Shown here: one piece after another, positions 42,249 to 49,782 of the stretch
Numbering within the stretch: position 1 is the stretch's first letter
How the letters are laid out: the number at the start of each line of letters is the position of its first letter
DNA from: Natrialba sp. SSL1
GTDB lineage: Archaea > Halobacteriota > Halobacteria > Halobacteriales > Natrialbaceae
DNA: 64,000 nucleotides
NCBI RefSeq assembly: GCF_001861355.1
Contig: NZ_MASN01000018.1
Location: 1 to 64,000 of the forward strand
Direction: 5' to 3'
Notes under the pieces: generated by a model
The model's input: only the letters and a program-made list of their open reading frames with translations
Database searches by the model: none
What the model was told of the DNA's origin: nothing
Translations under genes and position numbers: made by a program

Positions 42249-43607
42249 TCAGTCGTCGTCAGTCGCCTCGAACGCCGCCTCCGTGCGCTGTGCAGCCTGC
42301 GTTCGTTCCAGCAGCGACGGCCCATCCTCGTCGCCGAAATCGGGATCGAACAGCTGCAAGGCAGTGTTGATCGTACTCCAGTCGTCCTCGGCTGCGGCCT
42401 CCCGCAGACTCCGCGTCGGCGGCGCGAGCAACTGATTCACCAGCGCGTCGGCCATCGCCTCGACAACCTCGCGCTGGGCCGGCGTGAACGACTCGCCCTC
42501 GAGTTGGGAGAGCGCCGTCTCGAGCTCCCGCTGTTTGATCCGGGCCGCGGATTCGTACATCGCGCCGATGACCTCGTCGGCGCGGGCGCGCTTGTACTGC
42601 TCACAAAGCAGGTCGAACTCGTGGTCGATCATCGCCTCGACCTCTCGTGCAGCGTCGGCGCGCTGCTCGCGCGTCTCCTCGGTAATCGTCTCGAGGTCGT
42701 CTAAGTCGTAGACCGTAACGTCGTCGAGTGCGTCGATCGCCGGATCGACGTCTCGCGGTTGGCCGAGGTCGACGACGACGCGTTCGTCTTCGGGCGTTGA
42801 TGCAGCGTCCTCGCCGTCCGTCCCGACGAAGTGCTGCCGGCCGACCACCGGCTCGTCGCTGCCGGTCGCTGCCACGATCACGTCCGCGCTCGTCGCGAGC
42901 GTGTCGAGGGACTCGAGTGGAACCGCACGAACATCGTCGTGCTCGATGTCCGAGAGGAGGTGTTCGGCGCGCGAGACGGTCCGGTTCGAGACGACGAGTT
43001 CGTCGACGCTGGCGTCGGCGAGGCTGCGTGCGGCCAGTTGCCCCATCTCGCCTGCACCGACGACGAGTGCGTTCGCGCCCTCGAGCGGGAGCGTCTGGCC
43101 GGCAAGTCGGGTCGCGGCCGAGCCGAGCGAGACGACGCCCTCGTTGATCTCGGTCTCGGTTCGGGCGCGTTCGCCGACGTGAATCGCCTTCGTGACGGCC
43201 GGTTCCAGCATGGTGCCGATACCACCGGCGGCGCGGGCGTCCTCGTAAGCTGTGCGAACCTGGCCGATGATCTGGTCCTCGCCGAGGACGACGGACTCGA
43301 GTCCGGCTGCGACGCGAAGCAGATGTGTGAGGCTGTCGTCGTGGTCGGTGATAACGAGTGGGTCATCGTCATCGACACCAGCGAAGAATTCAGAGAGCGC
43401 TGTGCGGCCGATGACGGGGTCGGCGGAAACGACGTATGCTTCGACGCGGTTGCACGTCGAGAGCACGTACGCCTCGTCGATCTCGGGCACCGAGCAGAGA
43501 TCCGCGACGGCAGCCTGCTGGCTGTCCGGACTTGCGGCCGCGAGATCGTCGACGGTCCCGCTCTCGTGTGTGACGCGACCCGCGGTGACGACACCCGCCG
43601 GAATCAC
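42249..43607 (-). CDS. hemA: Glutamyl-tRNA reductase
   Basis: A 452-residue enzyme that reduces glutamyl-tRNA to glutamate-1-semialdehyde, the first committed step of tetrapyrrole synthesis. The catalytic Cys is Cys52 in LSTCNRVEAYV. GLESVVLGEDQIIGQVR near 102-118, the NADPH site ALVVGAGEMGQLAARSL near 183-199, VSNRT, and the C-terminal dimerisation helices (EFDLLCEQYKRARADEVI) complete it. It is the last gene of a three-gene operon; its ATG overlaps the stop of the precorrin-2 dehydrogenase by four bases. Confidence 0.96.
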   Translation of the reverse strand: MIPAGVVTAGRVTHESGTVDDLAAASPDSQQAAVADLCSVPEIDEAYVLSTCNRVEAYVVSADPVIGRTALSEFFAGVDDDDPLVITDHDDSLTHLLRVAAGLESVVLGEDQIIGQVRTAYEDARAAGGIGTMLEPAVTKAIHVGERARTETEINEGVVSLGSAATRLAGQTLPLEGANALVVGAGEMGQLAARSLADASVDELVVSNRTVSRAEHLLSDIEHDDVRAVPLESLDTLATSADVIVAATGSDEPVVGRQHFVGTDGEDAASTPEDERVVVDLGQPRDVDPAIDALDDVTVYDLDDLETITEETREQRADAAREVEAMIDHEFDLLCEQYKRARADEVIGAMYESAARIKQRELETALSQLEGESFTPAQREVVEAMADALVNQLLAPPTRSLREAAAEDDWSTINTALQLFDPDFGDEDGPSLLERTQAAQRTEAAFEATDDD

Positions 43608-44260
43608 GGCTGCTCACCCTTCGATAGATAGTCCTCGCCCAGCACGTCCTCAATCACTTGTCGTGCATTCGGATCTCCAGCACGTAAAGCTGTCCAAACC
43701 GCCGGAGAATTGACGACATCGGTGACGAGCTCGCGCCGGCGGGCCGATGGCACCTCCTGTGCCTTGAGTTCCGCGCGCAACTCGCCACAGAGCGTCGCCA
43801 TTTCGCCCGCGCCCTCGAGTGTCTCCTCGAGTTCCTGTCGCAGGTACTTGCTCAGCGCGGGAGCGGTGCCGCCGGTCGCGATGGAGACGACGACGGGATC
43901 CTCGCGGACCGTCGCGGGGACGACGACGCTGCCCGGGTCGCGGTCGCCGGCCCGATCAGCGCGGTTGACGAGGACGCCACGCTCGCGGGCCGCGGTGACG
44001 ATTGCGTCGTTGACCGCTTCGTCGTCGGTTGCGGCGACGACCAGCGCCGGCGTCGTGCGCTCGAGCCAGCCCGGAATTTCGTCGGGGGCGGGGGTAGCAC
44101 GACAGCGTTCAGCGCCGCCGAACTCACTAGCTGCGAAGTCGGGACTGACGACGATCACCTCGGCCTCTCGAGCGAATCGGCGGGCCTTCCGCGCGCCGAC
44201 GGGACCGCCGCCGAAGATCAACACCGTCGCGTCGGCAAAGTCGTGGAGGAGTGGAATCAT
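43604..44260 (-). CDS. Precorrin-2 dehydrogenase / sirohydrochlorin ferrochelatase-like
   Basis: A 218-residue NAD-dependent enzyme oxidising precorrin-2 to sirohydrochlorin. The N-terminus MIPLLHDFADATVLIFGGGPVGARKARRF is a Rossmann site, followed by EVIVVSPDF and VAATDDEAVNDAIVTAARERGVLVN near 75-100, then FASIATGG-like VSIATGGTAPALSKYLRQELEE near 135-157, the CysG N-domain core. It is translationally coupled to hemA. With AhbA/B upstream, it supplies siroheme for the alternative heme route. Confidence 0.92.
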   Translation of the reverse strand: MIPLLHDFADATVLIFGGGPVGARKARRFAREAEVIVVSPDFAASEFGGAERCRATPAPDEIPGWLERTTPALVVAATDDEAVNDAIVTAARERGVLVNRADRAGDRDPGSVVVPATVREDPVVVSIATGGTAPALSKYLRQELEETLEGAGEMATLCGELRAELKAQEVPSARRRELVTDVVNSPAVWTALRAGDPNARQVIEDVLGEDYLSKGEQP

Positions 44261-44291
44261 CGGTAGTGCTGTGAGATGGGGAGAGCGTCAG

Positions 44292-45377
44292 TTACTCGGT
44301 CCGCGTATTCGCGGCCGCGCGCTCGTCGAGCCTGATTCCGGTCTTCTTCAAAATCTGCGTCGAGAACAGCGAGTCCCAGTCTTCGTCCGTGACGTCCCAA
44401 TACTCCGTCATCGTATCGCGAACCTGCTCGATCCGGCGCTCGCTCTCTGCCTCGCTGCGGCCGTGCGTCATCGCGAAGAAGTTGTACGGCCAAACACCCT
44501 CGTGGCGCGGGCGCTCGTAACAGTGTGTGACGAACGGCAGCGAGGCGATTTCGGGACCGACCTCGCCCACAAGGTCGTCCGGGACGTTCCAGACCGTCAT
44601 CCCGTTCTCCGTGTAGCCGAGTGCGTAGTGGTTCGGCACGACGCCAATGCGTCGGATCTTCCCCTCCTGCTCGAATCGCTTGGCGGTTTGGAGGACCCAC
44701 TCGAGTTCCTGTCCGATGGCGTCAGCCACGTCGGCGTACGGCGTCTCGGTGAGCGGCAGGCCGTCTTGGATCTCGAGGACGAGGTCACGTTCGGCGGGCG
44801 ACAGCGTGGACTCGTCGCGTAGCTGGACGTCAGGCCCCAGTTTCGTGAGATCGATGCCGGCGTCCGTCTCGTTCTCACTGGATCCATCGAGTGGGCCGTC
44901 CACGTAGAACTTCGCCTCGACGCGGAACTCCTGTTGCTTGGGCAGGTTGTACGTCTCCTGGCCGGTTTCGTCCTCGATTGCAGCGAGCACCTCGGAGACC
45001 CGCTGCTCGTCTGCGACACTCACGACGAACCAGACGTTCAGATGCGGGTGCTCGCGCTCGTAGTTGTGCGCGACCTCGCGGTGGGCGTTGACCTGCTCGA
45101 CGACCTCGTCGAACCGGTCTTCGGGGGCGTGCATCGCGACGAGCGTCGCCGCACCGCCGATTTCCTGGGCGTTGACCAGCGGGCCGAACCGGGAGAGGAC
45201 ACCGCGCTCGTCCAGATCCTGGACCGTCTCGAGTAGCTCCGTCTCATCAATATCGACCCCGCGGTCGCGCATGGCGCTTGCAGCAGGTTCGAAGGGGCGT
45301 TCCACGACGGGGAAGCCGCCCTGATAGGCGTTGACGACGGCCCGCTCGCGATCCGTGAGGTCGACGTCGGCGTTCAT
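44292..45377 (-). CDS. Siroheme decarboxylase, AhbA-AhbB fusion
   Basis: A 361-residue protein made of two Lrp/AsnC-like halves, which in bacteria and archaea are AhbA and AhbB or NirD/L/G/H. It removes the acetate carboxyls of siroheme to give 12,18-didecarboxysiroheme on the alternative heme pathway. Half one spans about 1-150 (ERAVVNAYQGGFPVVERPFE, RFGPLVNAQEIGGAATLVAM), half two about 190-330 (LVLEIQDGLPLTETPYADVA, RRIGVVPNHYALGYTENGMTVWNVPDD, CYERPRHEGVWPYNFFAMTHG). The linker is low-complexity. It begins the operon; the radical-SAM genes that finish heme are not in the window. Confidence 0.88.
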   Translation of the reverse strand: MNADVDLTDRERAVVNAYQGGFPVVERPFEPAASAMRDRGVDIDETELLETVQDLDERGVLSRFGPLVNAQEIGGAATLVAMHAPEDRFDEVVEQVNAHREVAHNYEREHPHLNVWFVVSVADEQRVSEVLAAIEDETGQETYNLPKQQEFRVEAKFYVDGPLDGSSENETDAGIDLTKLGPDVQLRDESTLSPAERDLVLEIQDGLPLTETPYADVADAIGQELEWVLQTAKRFEQEGKIRRIGVVPNHYALGYTENGMTVWNVPDDLVGEVGPEIASLPFVTHCYERPRHEGVWPYNFFAMTHGRSEAESERRIEQVRDTMTEYWDVTDEDWDSLFSTQILKKTGIRLDERAAANTRTE

Positions 45378-45488
45378 ACTGGTGAGTCACGACTGGCGGA
45401 GCATAAGCGACTCGGGGTTGGGTGACCGCCCACGAAGAGTGACGGGAGTAACGGAGTATAGACTCGGCGCAACTGCGACAGCGATCGG

Positions 45489-45902
45489 CTACTCGAGTAC
45501 AACAGTCGACTCGAGGTACGGCAGTATGTGTTCGAACGTGTCGGTTGGTGTGACCAGCCCGCGCGCGCTGTCGTAGTCGATGAGACCCGCGTCGGCGAGT
45601 TTCGGAAGGTGCGTGTGCTGGAGCGAGATGAAGACGGACGTGATGGTCCGACTCGGAACGTCGAGGATCGACGCTTCGTAACCGCGGTCGATACTGGCTT
45701 TCGCCAGGTCGTTGACGGTCAGTCGGCGTTCGTGATCGGCGAGATGGGCGAGCACCAGTCGACGGTGTGGATCACGGAGGAGGGTGACAGCCTGATCGAC
45801 GGAGAGTGGCTGTGGGGTCGATTCTGATCCCGACTTCGATTGTGGACTCGAACTGGAACCTGAACCCGCATTCGCCGGCCGATCGGAACGAGGGTCTCCC
45901 AT
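45489..45902 (-). CDS. DUF7344 winged-helix protein
   Basis: A 137-residue haloarchaeal regulator. The winged helix is seen in VDQAVTLLRDPHRRLVLAHLADHERRLTVNDLAKA near 38-72 and SVFISLQHTHLPKLADAGLIDYD near 90-113, the DUF7344 signature. Residues 8-35 are Ser/Gly-rich low complexity (SGSSSSPQSKSGSES). No ligand domain is present. Position upstream of the heme operon on the same strand gives no firm link. Either ATG at 45902 or 45905 may start it. Confidence 0.75.
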   Translation of the reverse strand: MGDPRSDRPANAGSGSSSSPQSKSGSESTPQPLSVDQAVTLLRDPHRRLVLAHLADHERRLTVNDLAKASIDRGYEASILDVPSRTITSVFISLQHTHLPKLADAGLIDYDSARGLVTPTDTFEHILPYLESTVVLE

Positions 45903-46010
45903 CACTGTGTGAAATGGATTCCAGCGGGGAGTCGCCGTTGTAGTGAACTCGAAGTCAGTTATACCGGGATCGCAATTCGAAGCGAGTGGTGAGAAACGGG
46001 GTCGATGTCG

Positions 46011-46565
46011 CTACGTCACCGATCCTGTTTGCACTGCTTCGTCACCACGATTGTCGTCACCACGGTTGGCGACCGTCGCGAGCGCCGCGCCAGCGCAGCC
46101 GACCAGCGCAGACTGGATCCCGAACCCGAGTGGGCGGCCTATAGCCAGCAACGTCGACGGGAAATCGACCGTGAACAGCTGCCCGACCGTCGCAAAAATG
46201 GACGAGCCGCCGGCGAAGACCGCGGCACCAAAGACGACAACGACTGGCACCAGCGCACCGGCGAGCGCCCCGAGGCCGACAGCTACTGCAAAGCACCCGA
46301 ACTGCGTGCTGGACTCGAGTGGGACACCGAATCGGTAGCCGAGGCCGAAGAGACCGCCAATGCCGAGGAGAAAGGCCGTCGCGTCGATGATGCCGTGATA
46401 GAGCACCATCGTTTCAGCCGTCGATCCGAGGCGGGGAAGCCACTGCCAGTGTCCGTCACTGAGTTGCATGGCTGCATAGCCGGGCGACAGCTGGAGGAGC
46501 GAGACAACGAGGCCGATGAGTGCGGCACCGATCGCTGCGATGAGTGTGTTCGTCCGGAGGGACAT
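46011..46565 (-). CDS. Hypothetical integral membrane protein
   Basis: A 184-residue protein with about five hydrophobic helices (near 7-28, 50-75, 80-100, 105-125, 140-165), rich in Gly and Ala. I do not recognise a family. SPGYAAMQLSDGHWQWLPRLGSTAETMVLYHGIIDATAFLLGIGGLFGLGYRFG has an interior His-Gly turn that might bind a ligand. The polar C-tail ends in GDDNRGDEAVQTGS. ATG 46565 is chosen over a Met eleven codons upstream because it opens directly on the first helix. Confidence 0.55.
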   Translation of the reverse strand: MSLRTNTLIAAIGAALIGLVVSLLQLSPGYAAMQLSDGHWQWLPRLGSTAETMVLYHGIIDATAFLLGIGGLFGLGYRFGVPLESSTQFGCFAVAVGLGALAGALVPVVVVFGAAVFAGGSSIFATVGQLFTVDFPSTLLAIGRPLGFGIQSALVGCAGAALATVANRGDDNRGDEAVQTGSVT

Positions 46566-46665
46566 GGATCCCTCATCGAATAGTAGGGATAAAAACATAT
46601 GGGTGCAGCCAAGAGCCAGTGGTCCGATTCGGAGACTGTACGGGACGAACGCGAAAACGAACGAC

Positions 46666-47070
46666 TCAGTCGCCTTCGACGCCGGTTACGTCGAAGCCGA
46701 GCGCTTCGATATCCGCGAGAATAGCGTCGTGGTCGGCGCTTCCCTTGTAGTAGATGACGATGGCGAAACTGCCGTTTCGCAGCAGTTGCTGGCACTCCCA
46801 GACGAACTCCTCGTCGTCTAGCGTGAGCCCCTGGTGCTGATTCGAGGAGAAGTCCGTATCGTCGTTGCCCGAGTAAACGTAGCAGTCCTGTGGATCATGT
46901 CCTGAGTGTTCGGCGATAATGTCTCCGATGTCGATCGTCGCTTGCATCATCTGGACGTCCTCGCTCCCCTCGTACTCGGTGTGAACAATCGCGCCGTTGA
47001 GTTGGATCTCGCCCGGTTCAAGGAGCGCCTTGGTCCGCTGGTACAGATCGTTGTCGATCGCGTTACTCAT
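46666..47070 (-). CDS. DUF5778 family protein
   Basis: A 134-residue acidic haloarchaeal protein of unknown function. The family segments as I recall them are DLYQRTKALLEPGEIQLNGAIVHTEY (8-33), MMQATIDIGDIIAEHSG near 41-57, YVYSGNDDTDFSSNQHQGLTLDDEEFVWECQQLLR near 64-98 and the C-terminal alpha-beta VIYYKGSADHDAILADIEALGFDVTGVE. Cytosolic, no motif of an enzyme class. It is divergent from the prenyltransferase gene. Confidence 0.8.
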   Translation of the reverse strand: MSNAIDNDLYQRTKALLEPGEIQLNGAIVHTEYEGSEDVQMMQATIDIGDIIAEHSGHDPQDCYVYSGNDDTDFSSNQHQGLTLDDEEFVWECQQLLRNGSFAIVIYYKGSADHDAILADIEALGFDVTGVEGD

Positions 47071-47263
47071 TGGTCGAAGCGAGAACGTGCGGACTGATAG
47101 CCGTCACGGTTCGACGGAGCGATGGCCTCACAGCAGCCGGAACAACGCCGGAGCAGTCGCCCACTCACCGGCAGTGGAGACATGTGTGTTACCCTTGCGC
47201 ATACTTTCACTGTCGGAGAATACCACACAAGACACATAGTCCCCGACGCCGTCTCATTGACTG

Positions 47264-48241
47264 ATGAAGCGGTGGTTTCGTCGACGCGTCGATGCAGCGT
47301 ACGAGCGGTTGCTCTCCCGTGAGATTTCCGGTGCACCAACCCACGTCGCCGTGATTCAGGACGGGAACCGACGGTACGCCCGCCAGCACGGCGGCGACGC
47401 CCACGAGGGCCACCGCGCCGGTGCCGATACGACCGAGCGGGTACTCGAGTGGTGCCAGGATATCGGCGTCGAGGAGTTGACGCTGTACACCTTTTCCACG
47501 GAGAACTTCAATCGCCCTGAAGACGAGCGTGAGGCGCTGTACGAACTGCTCTGTGAGAAGTTGACCGAGTTCGCAGACGCCGAACGGGTGCACGACAACG
47601 AGGTCTGTATCCAGGCGATCGGTGAAATCGACCTGCTCCCTGAACACGTCCGGGACGCCGTTGCATATGCCGAGCGCCGCACACAGGAGTACGATCAGTT
47701 CGTACTCAACATTGCACTCGCCTATGGCGGTCGGTCACGACTGCTCGAAGCCGCTCGCGGCGTCGCAAGAGATGTCAACGCGGACGAAATCGACCCCGAC
47801 GAAATCGATGTCGAGACGATCGAACAACGGCTGTACGATCAGCCAGTTCGAGACGTCGATCTGATTATTCGTCCCGGTGGCGAGGAACGAACATCGAACT
47901 TCCTCCCCTGGCACGCGAACGGCAACGAGGCAGCCGTGTTCTTCTGTACGCCCTACTGGCCCGAGTTCTCGAAAGCCGACTTCCTGCGCGGAATTCGAAC
48001 CTACGAACACCGCAAGGAATCCTGGCGGCGCACGCGCGCTCGGCGCGCGATTGCCCTGCTCGGGGCGGTCAGCGAACCGGAGCTAACCGACGCACAGGCG
48101 GTCGTCAATCGATTCCGTGATTCACTCCCAGTTGGTGAACGTCCTGCGGGTGTCGACCGGGAGACGACGGCCGTTGCTGACTCCGGTGAGACCACAACGA
48201 GCGACGACGGGCTGGACTCGAGTAGCCGAGCAGCAGACTGA
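47264..48241 (+). CDS. uppS: cis-Prenyltransferase (UppS family), catalytic subunit
   Basis: A 325-residue enzyme of the undecaprenyl/dehydrodolichyl diphosphate synthase family, making the polyprenyl carrier used for archaeal glycosylation. The diphosphate loop HVAVIQDGNRRYARQHG (Asp33-Gly-Asn-Arg-Arg37), ELTLYTFSTENFNRP near 72-86 and DLIIRPGGEERTSNFLPWHANGNEAAVFFCTPYWPEF near 202-238 are all intact. The C-terminal RXG found in homodimeric enzymes is absent; instead the chain continues with EHRKESWRRTRARRAI and an acidic tail. A second, degenerate homologue lies 0.8 kb downstream on the opposite strand. ATG 47264 is the natural start. Confidence 0.92.
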   Translation: MKRWFRRRVDAAYERLLSREISGAPTHVAVIQDGNRRYARQHGGDAHEGHRAGADTTERVLEWCQDIGVEELTLYTFSTENFNRPEDEREALYELLCEKLTEFADAERVHDNEVCIQAIGEIDLLPEHVRDAVAYAERRTQEYDQFVLNIALAYGGRSRLLEAARGVARDVNADEIDPDEIDVETIEQRLYDQPVRDVDLIIRPGGEERTSNFLPWHANGNEAAVFFCTPYWPEFSKADFLRGIRTYEHRKESWRRTRARRAIALLGAVSEPELTDAQAVVNRFRDSLPVGERPAGVDRETTAVADSGETTTSDDGLDSSSRAAD

Positions 48242-48279
48242 CCTGAAGCCGGGTTCTTTCAAGACGAGCTATAGTAGCC

Positions 48280-48343
48280 ACTGCAAGTCACTGCACACCT
48301 GATCGCCAGCCTGCTCGGCGATCAGTGTGTGAATCGTTGCAGT
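48280..48343. repeat. 64-base inverted repeat downstream of uppS
   Basis: Nested arms: ACTGCAA (48280-48286) / TTGCAGT (48337-48343), CACAC / GTGTG, and TGATCGCC (48300-48307) / GGCGATCA (48317-48324) with a nine-base loop. There is no T-run after it. It could be a transcript-end structure or a protein-binding site. A ten-base direct repeat ACTGCACACC occurs at 48290 and 48353. Confidence 0.65.
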
Positions 48344-48443
48344 TGTTCCTATACTGCACACCGCTGCACTGCCTGTTTGCGGCCAAACGTGTTGTCCAGA
48401 TAACCAGAAGTATTTTATTAATTAGTATGACAATAGTAGCTGA

Positions 48444-48830
48444 ATGTCGTCTGCCACCGCTCCCGTCGACGTCGAACGGTTCGTACGGTTGACGGACGTT
48501 GCACTCGACGACGCGTATGCGCTTCTGGCAAACAGCCGGCTGCGCGTCGTCCTCCACGTCCTCTCCGCGTGTGACGCACCCGTTTCAGTCGACTGGCTCG
48601 CCGAACGCACCAGCCAGTGGGATGACGATCCACAGGAGACGGTCACGGCCGAACTCGTCCACAACATCCTGCCGAAACTCGACGACCACCGGATACTCGA
48701 GTACGATGCGCGATCGGAGATCGTTCGAATGGACGATCCAGTGGTCGCGTTCGAGCACCCGCAGTCGGAGTCGCTACTGGTGTCCGTCACTGAGGGGTGT
48801 GAGTCAGCAGCCCGAACGCGGTCGGGGTAG
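48444..48830 (+). CDS. DUF7344-like winged-helix protein
   Basis: A 128-residue haloarchaeal helix-turn-helix protein: LDDAYALLANSRLRVVLHVLSACDAPVSVDWLAERTSQ near 21-58 and ELVHNILPKLDDHRILEYDARSEIVRM near 70-96, the same layout as the DUF7344 gene at 45.5-45.9 kb. It is too divergent to be a recent duplicate. No sensor domain. It lies between the two prenyltransferase genes and could regulate them, which is only inference from position. Confidence 0.7.
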   Translation: MSSATAPVDVERFVRLTDVALDDAYALLANSRLRVVLHVLSACDAPVSVDWLAERTSQWDDDPQETVTAELVHNILPKLDDHRILEYDARSEIVRMDDPVVAFEHPQSESLLVSVTEGCESAARTRSG

Positions 48831-49014
48831 CGAGAAGCCACGGTCGAGAGTGAGATGGCGGTTGGGATCAAGACAGAGGTGAGACTGTGACGGACACGAA
48901 GACGAGGACGAACACGAGGACCAACAATGGGAGCGACGCGCGAACATGAGGATTGGCTGAATTGCTGAAGAACGCGAAAGCGGCGAGAGACGTACAGTGC
49001 ACGCGAAGGTGACG
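48831..49014. other. Short intergenic stretch between convergent genes
   Basis: A purine-rich GAGGAC/GAACACGAGGACC stretch (about 48895-48930) and nothing further recognisable. Confidence 0.3.
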
Positions 49015-49620
49015 TTACCGACCGAATCGCCGTGAGCGATTGCAGTACTCCCTGACAGCGCGCAGGAAGTCTCGTTTGCGGAAATCGCGCCAGTTAACGT
49101 CAGTAAAGTACAGTTCAGAGTAGACGGACTGCCAGATCATGAAGTCAGAGAGCCGCTCTGCGCCGGTTTTGATGACCAGATCGGGCTCCGAGGGAAAGAC
49201 CAGATGGTCCTCGACACGGTCGTCGTCGATGGCGTCCGGTTCGAGCGTTCCCTCCTCGACGCGTTCTGCGAGCGTTTGGACTGCACTCGTGAACTCGTGT
49301 TTCCCACCGAGGCCGATTCCGATCTGGATCGGCGCGTCCGCTGGGTCCCGGTCGTCCGGTCCGCGGACCGCAACGTCACGGGGTGCTTCGATCGTCTCGA
49401 GTTCGCGTCGCAGCGCGGGGACCGCCGCGGCGTCGAGGACGCTGACGTAAACGGTGACGCGGTCGGCGTACTCGAACGCCCAGTCGAAGAACTCGACGAG
49501 CGTCTCGTAGGCACCGCGTTCAAGCAGGTCGCGTTCGGTGATGACGAGTGCGATGTGCTCAGGGAGGGCGGCGTCGTCCCGGCTGATGCGGCGAGCCAGG
49601 TAGCGTTCGTACAGTCCCAC
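49015..49620 (-). CDS. Degenerate UppS-family protein, probable non-catalytic cis-prenyltransferase subunit
   Basis: A 201-residue homologue of UppS without its active site. At the diphosphate loop, DGNRR is replaced by ITERDL in HIALVITERDLLER near 20-33. The C-terminal half is close to bacterial UppS: DLVIKTGAERLSDFMIWQSVYSELYFTDVNWRDF, and it ends RRFGR with the RXG motif at residues 198-200. In eukaryotes NgBR/Nus1 has just this combination. GTG 49620 is supported by a TATA-like CTGTATAGTATC about 28 bases upstream; the longer frame to 49716 has no family sequence. Confidence 0.8.
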   Translation of the reverse strand: MGLYERYLARRISRDDAALPEHIALVITERDLLERGAYETLVEFFDWAFEYADRVTVYVSVLDAAAVPALRRELETIEAPRDVAVRGPDDRDPADAPIQIGIGLGGKHEFTSAVQTLAERVEEGTLEPDAIDDDRVEDHLVFPSEPDLVIKTGAERLSDFMIWQSVYSELYFTDVNWRDFRKRDFLRAVREYCNRSRRFGR

Positions 49621-49782
49621 AGGTCGGCTTCCGCGTCCGATACTATACAGGTTACGGGTCACTCTCACTGGCTGTACAGTCCCAGTCTGGGGATCGGCGC
49701 GGACAGGACCTGTCACCCGTGAAACGAGGCGGCGGCGTGTTCGGGAACCTTCAAGTAACCGCCACAGAAAGACACCGGTATC

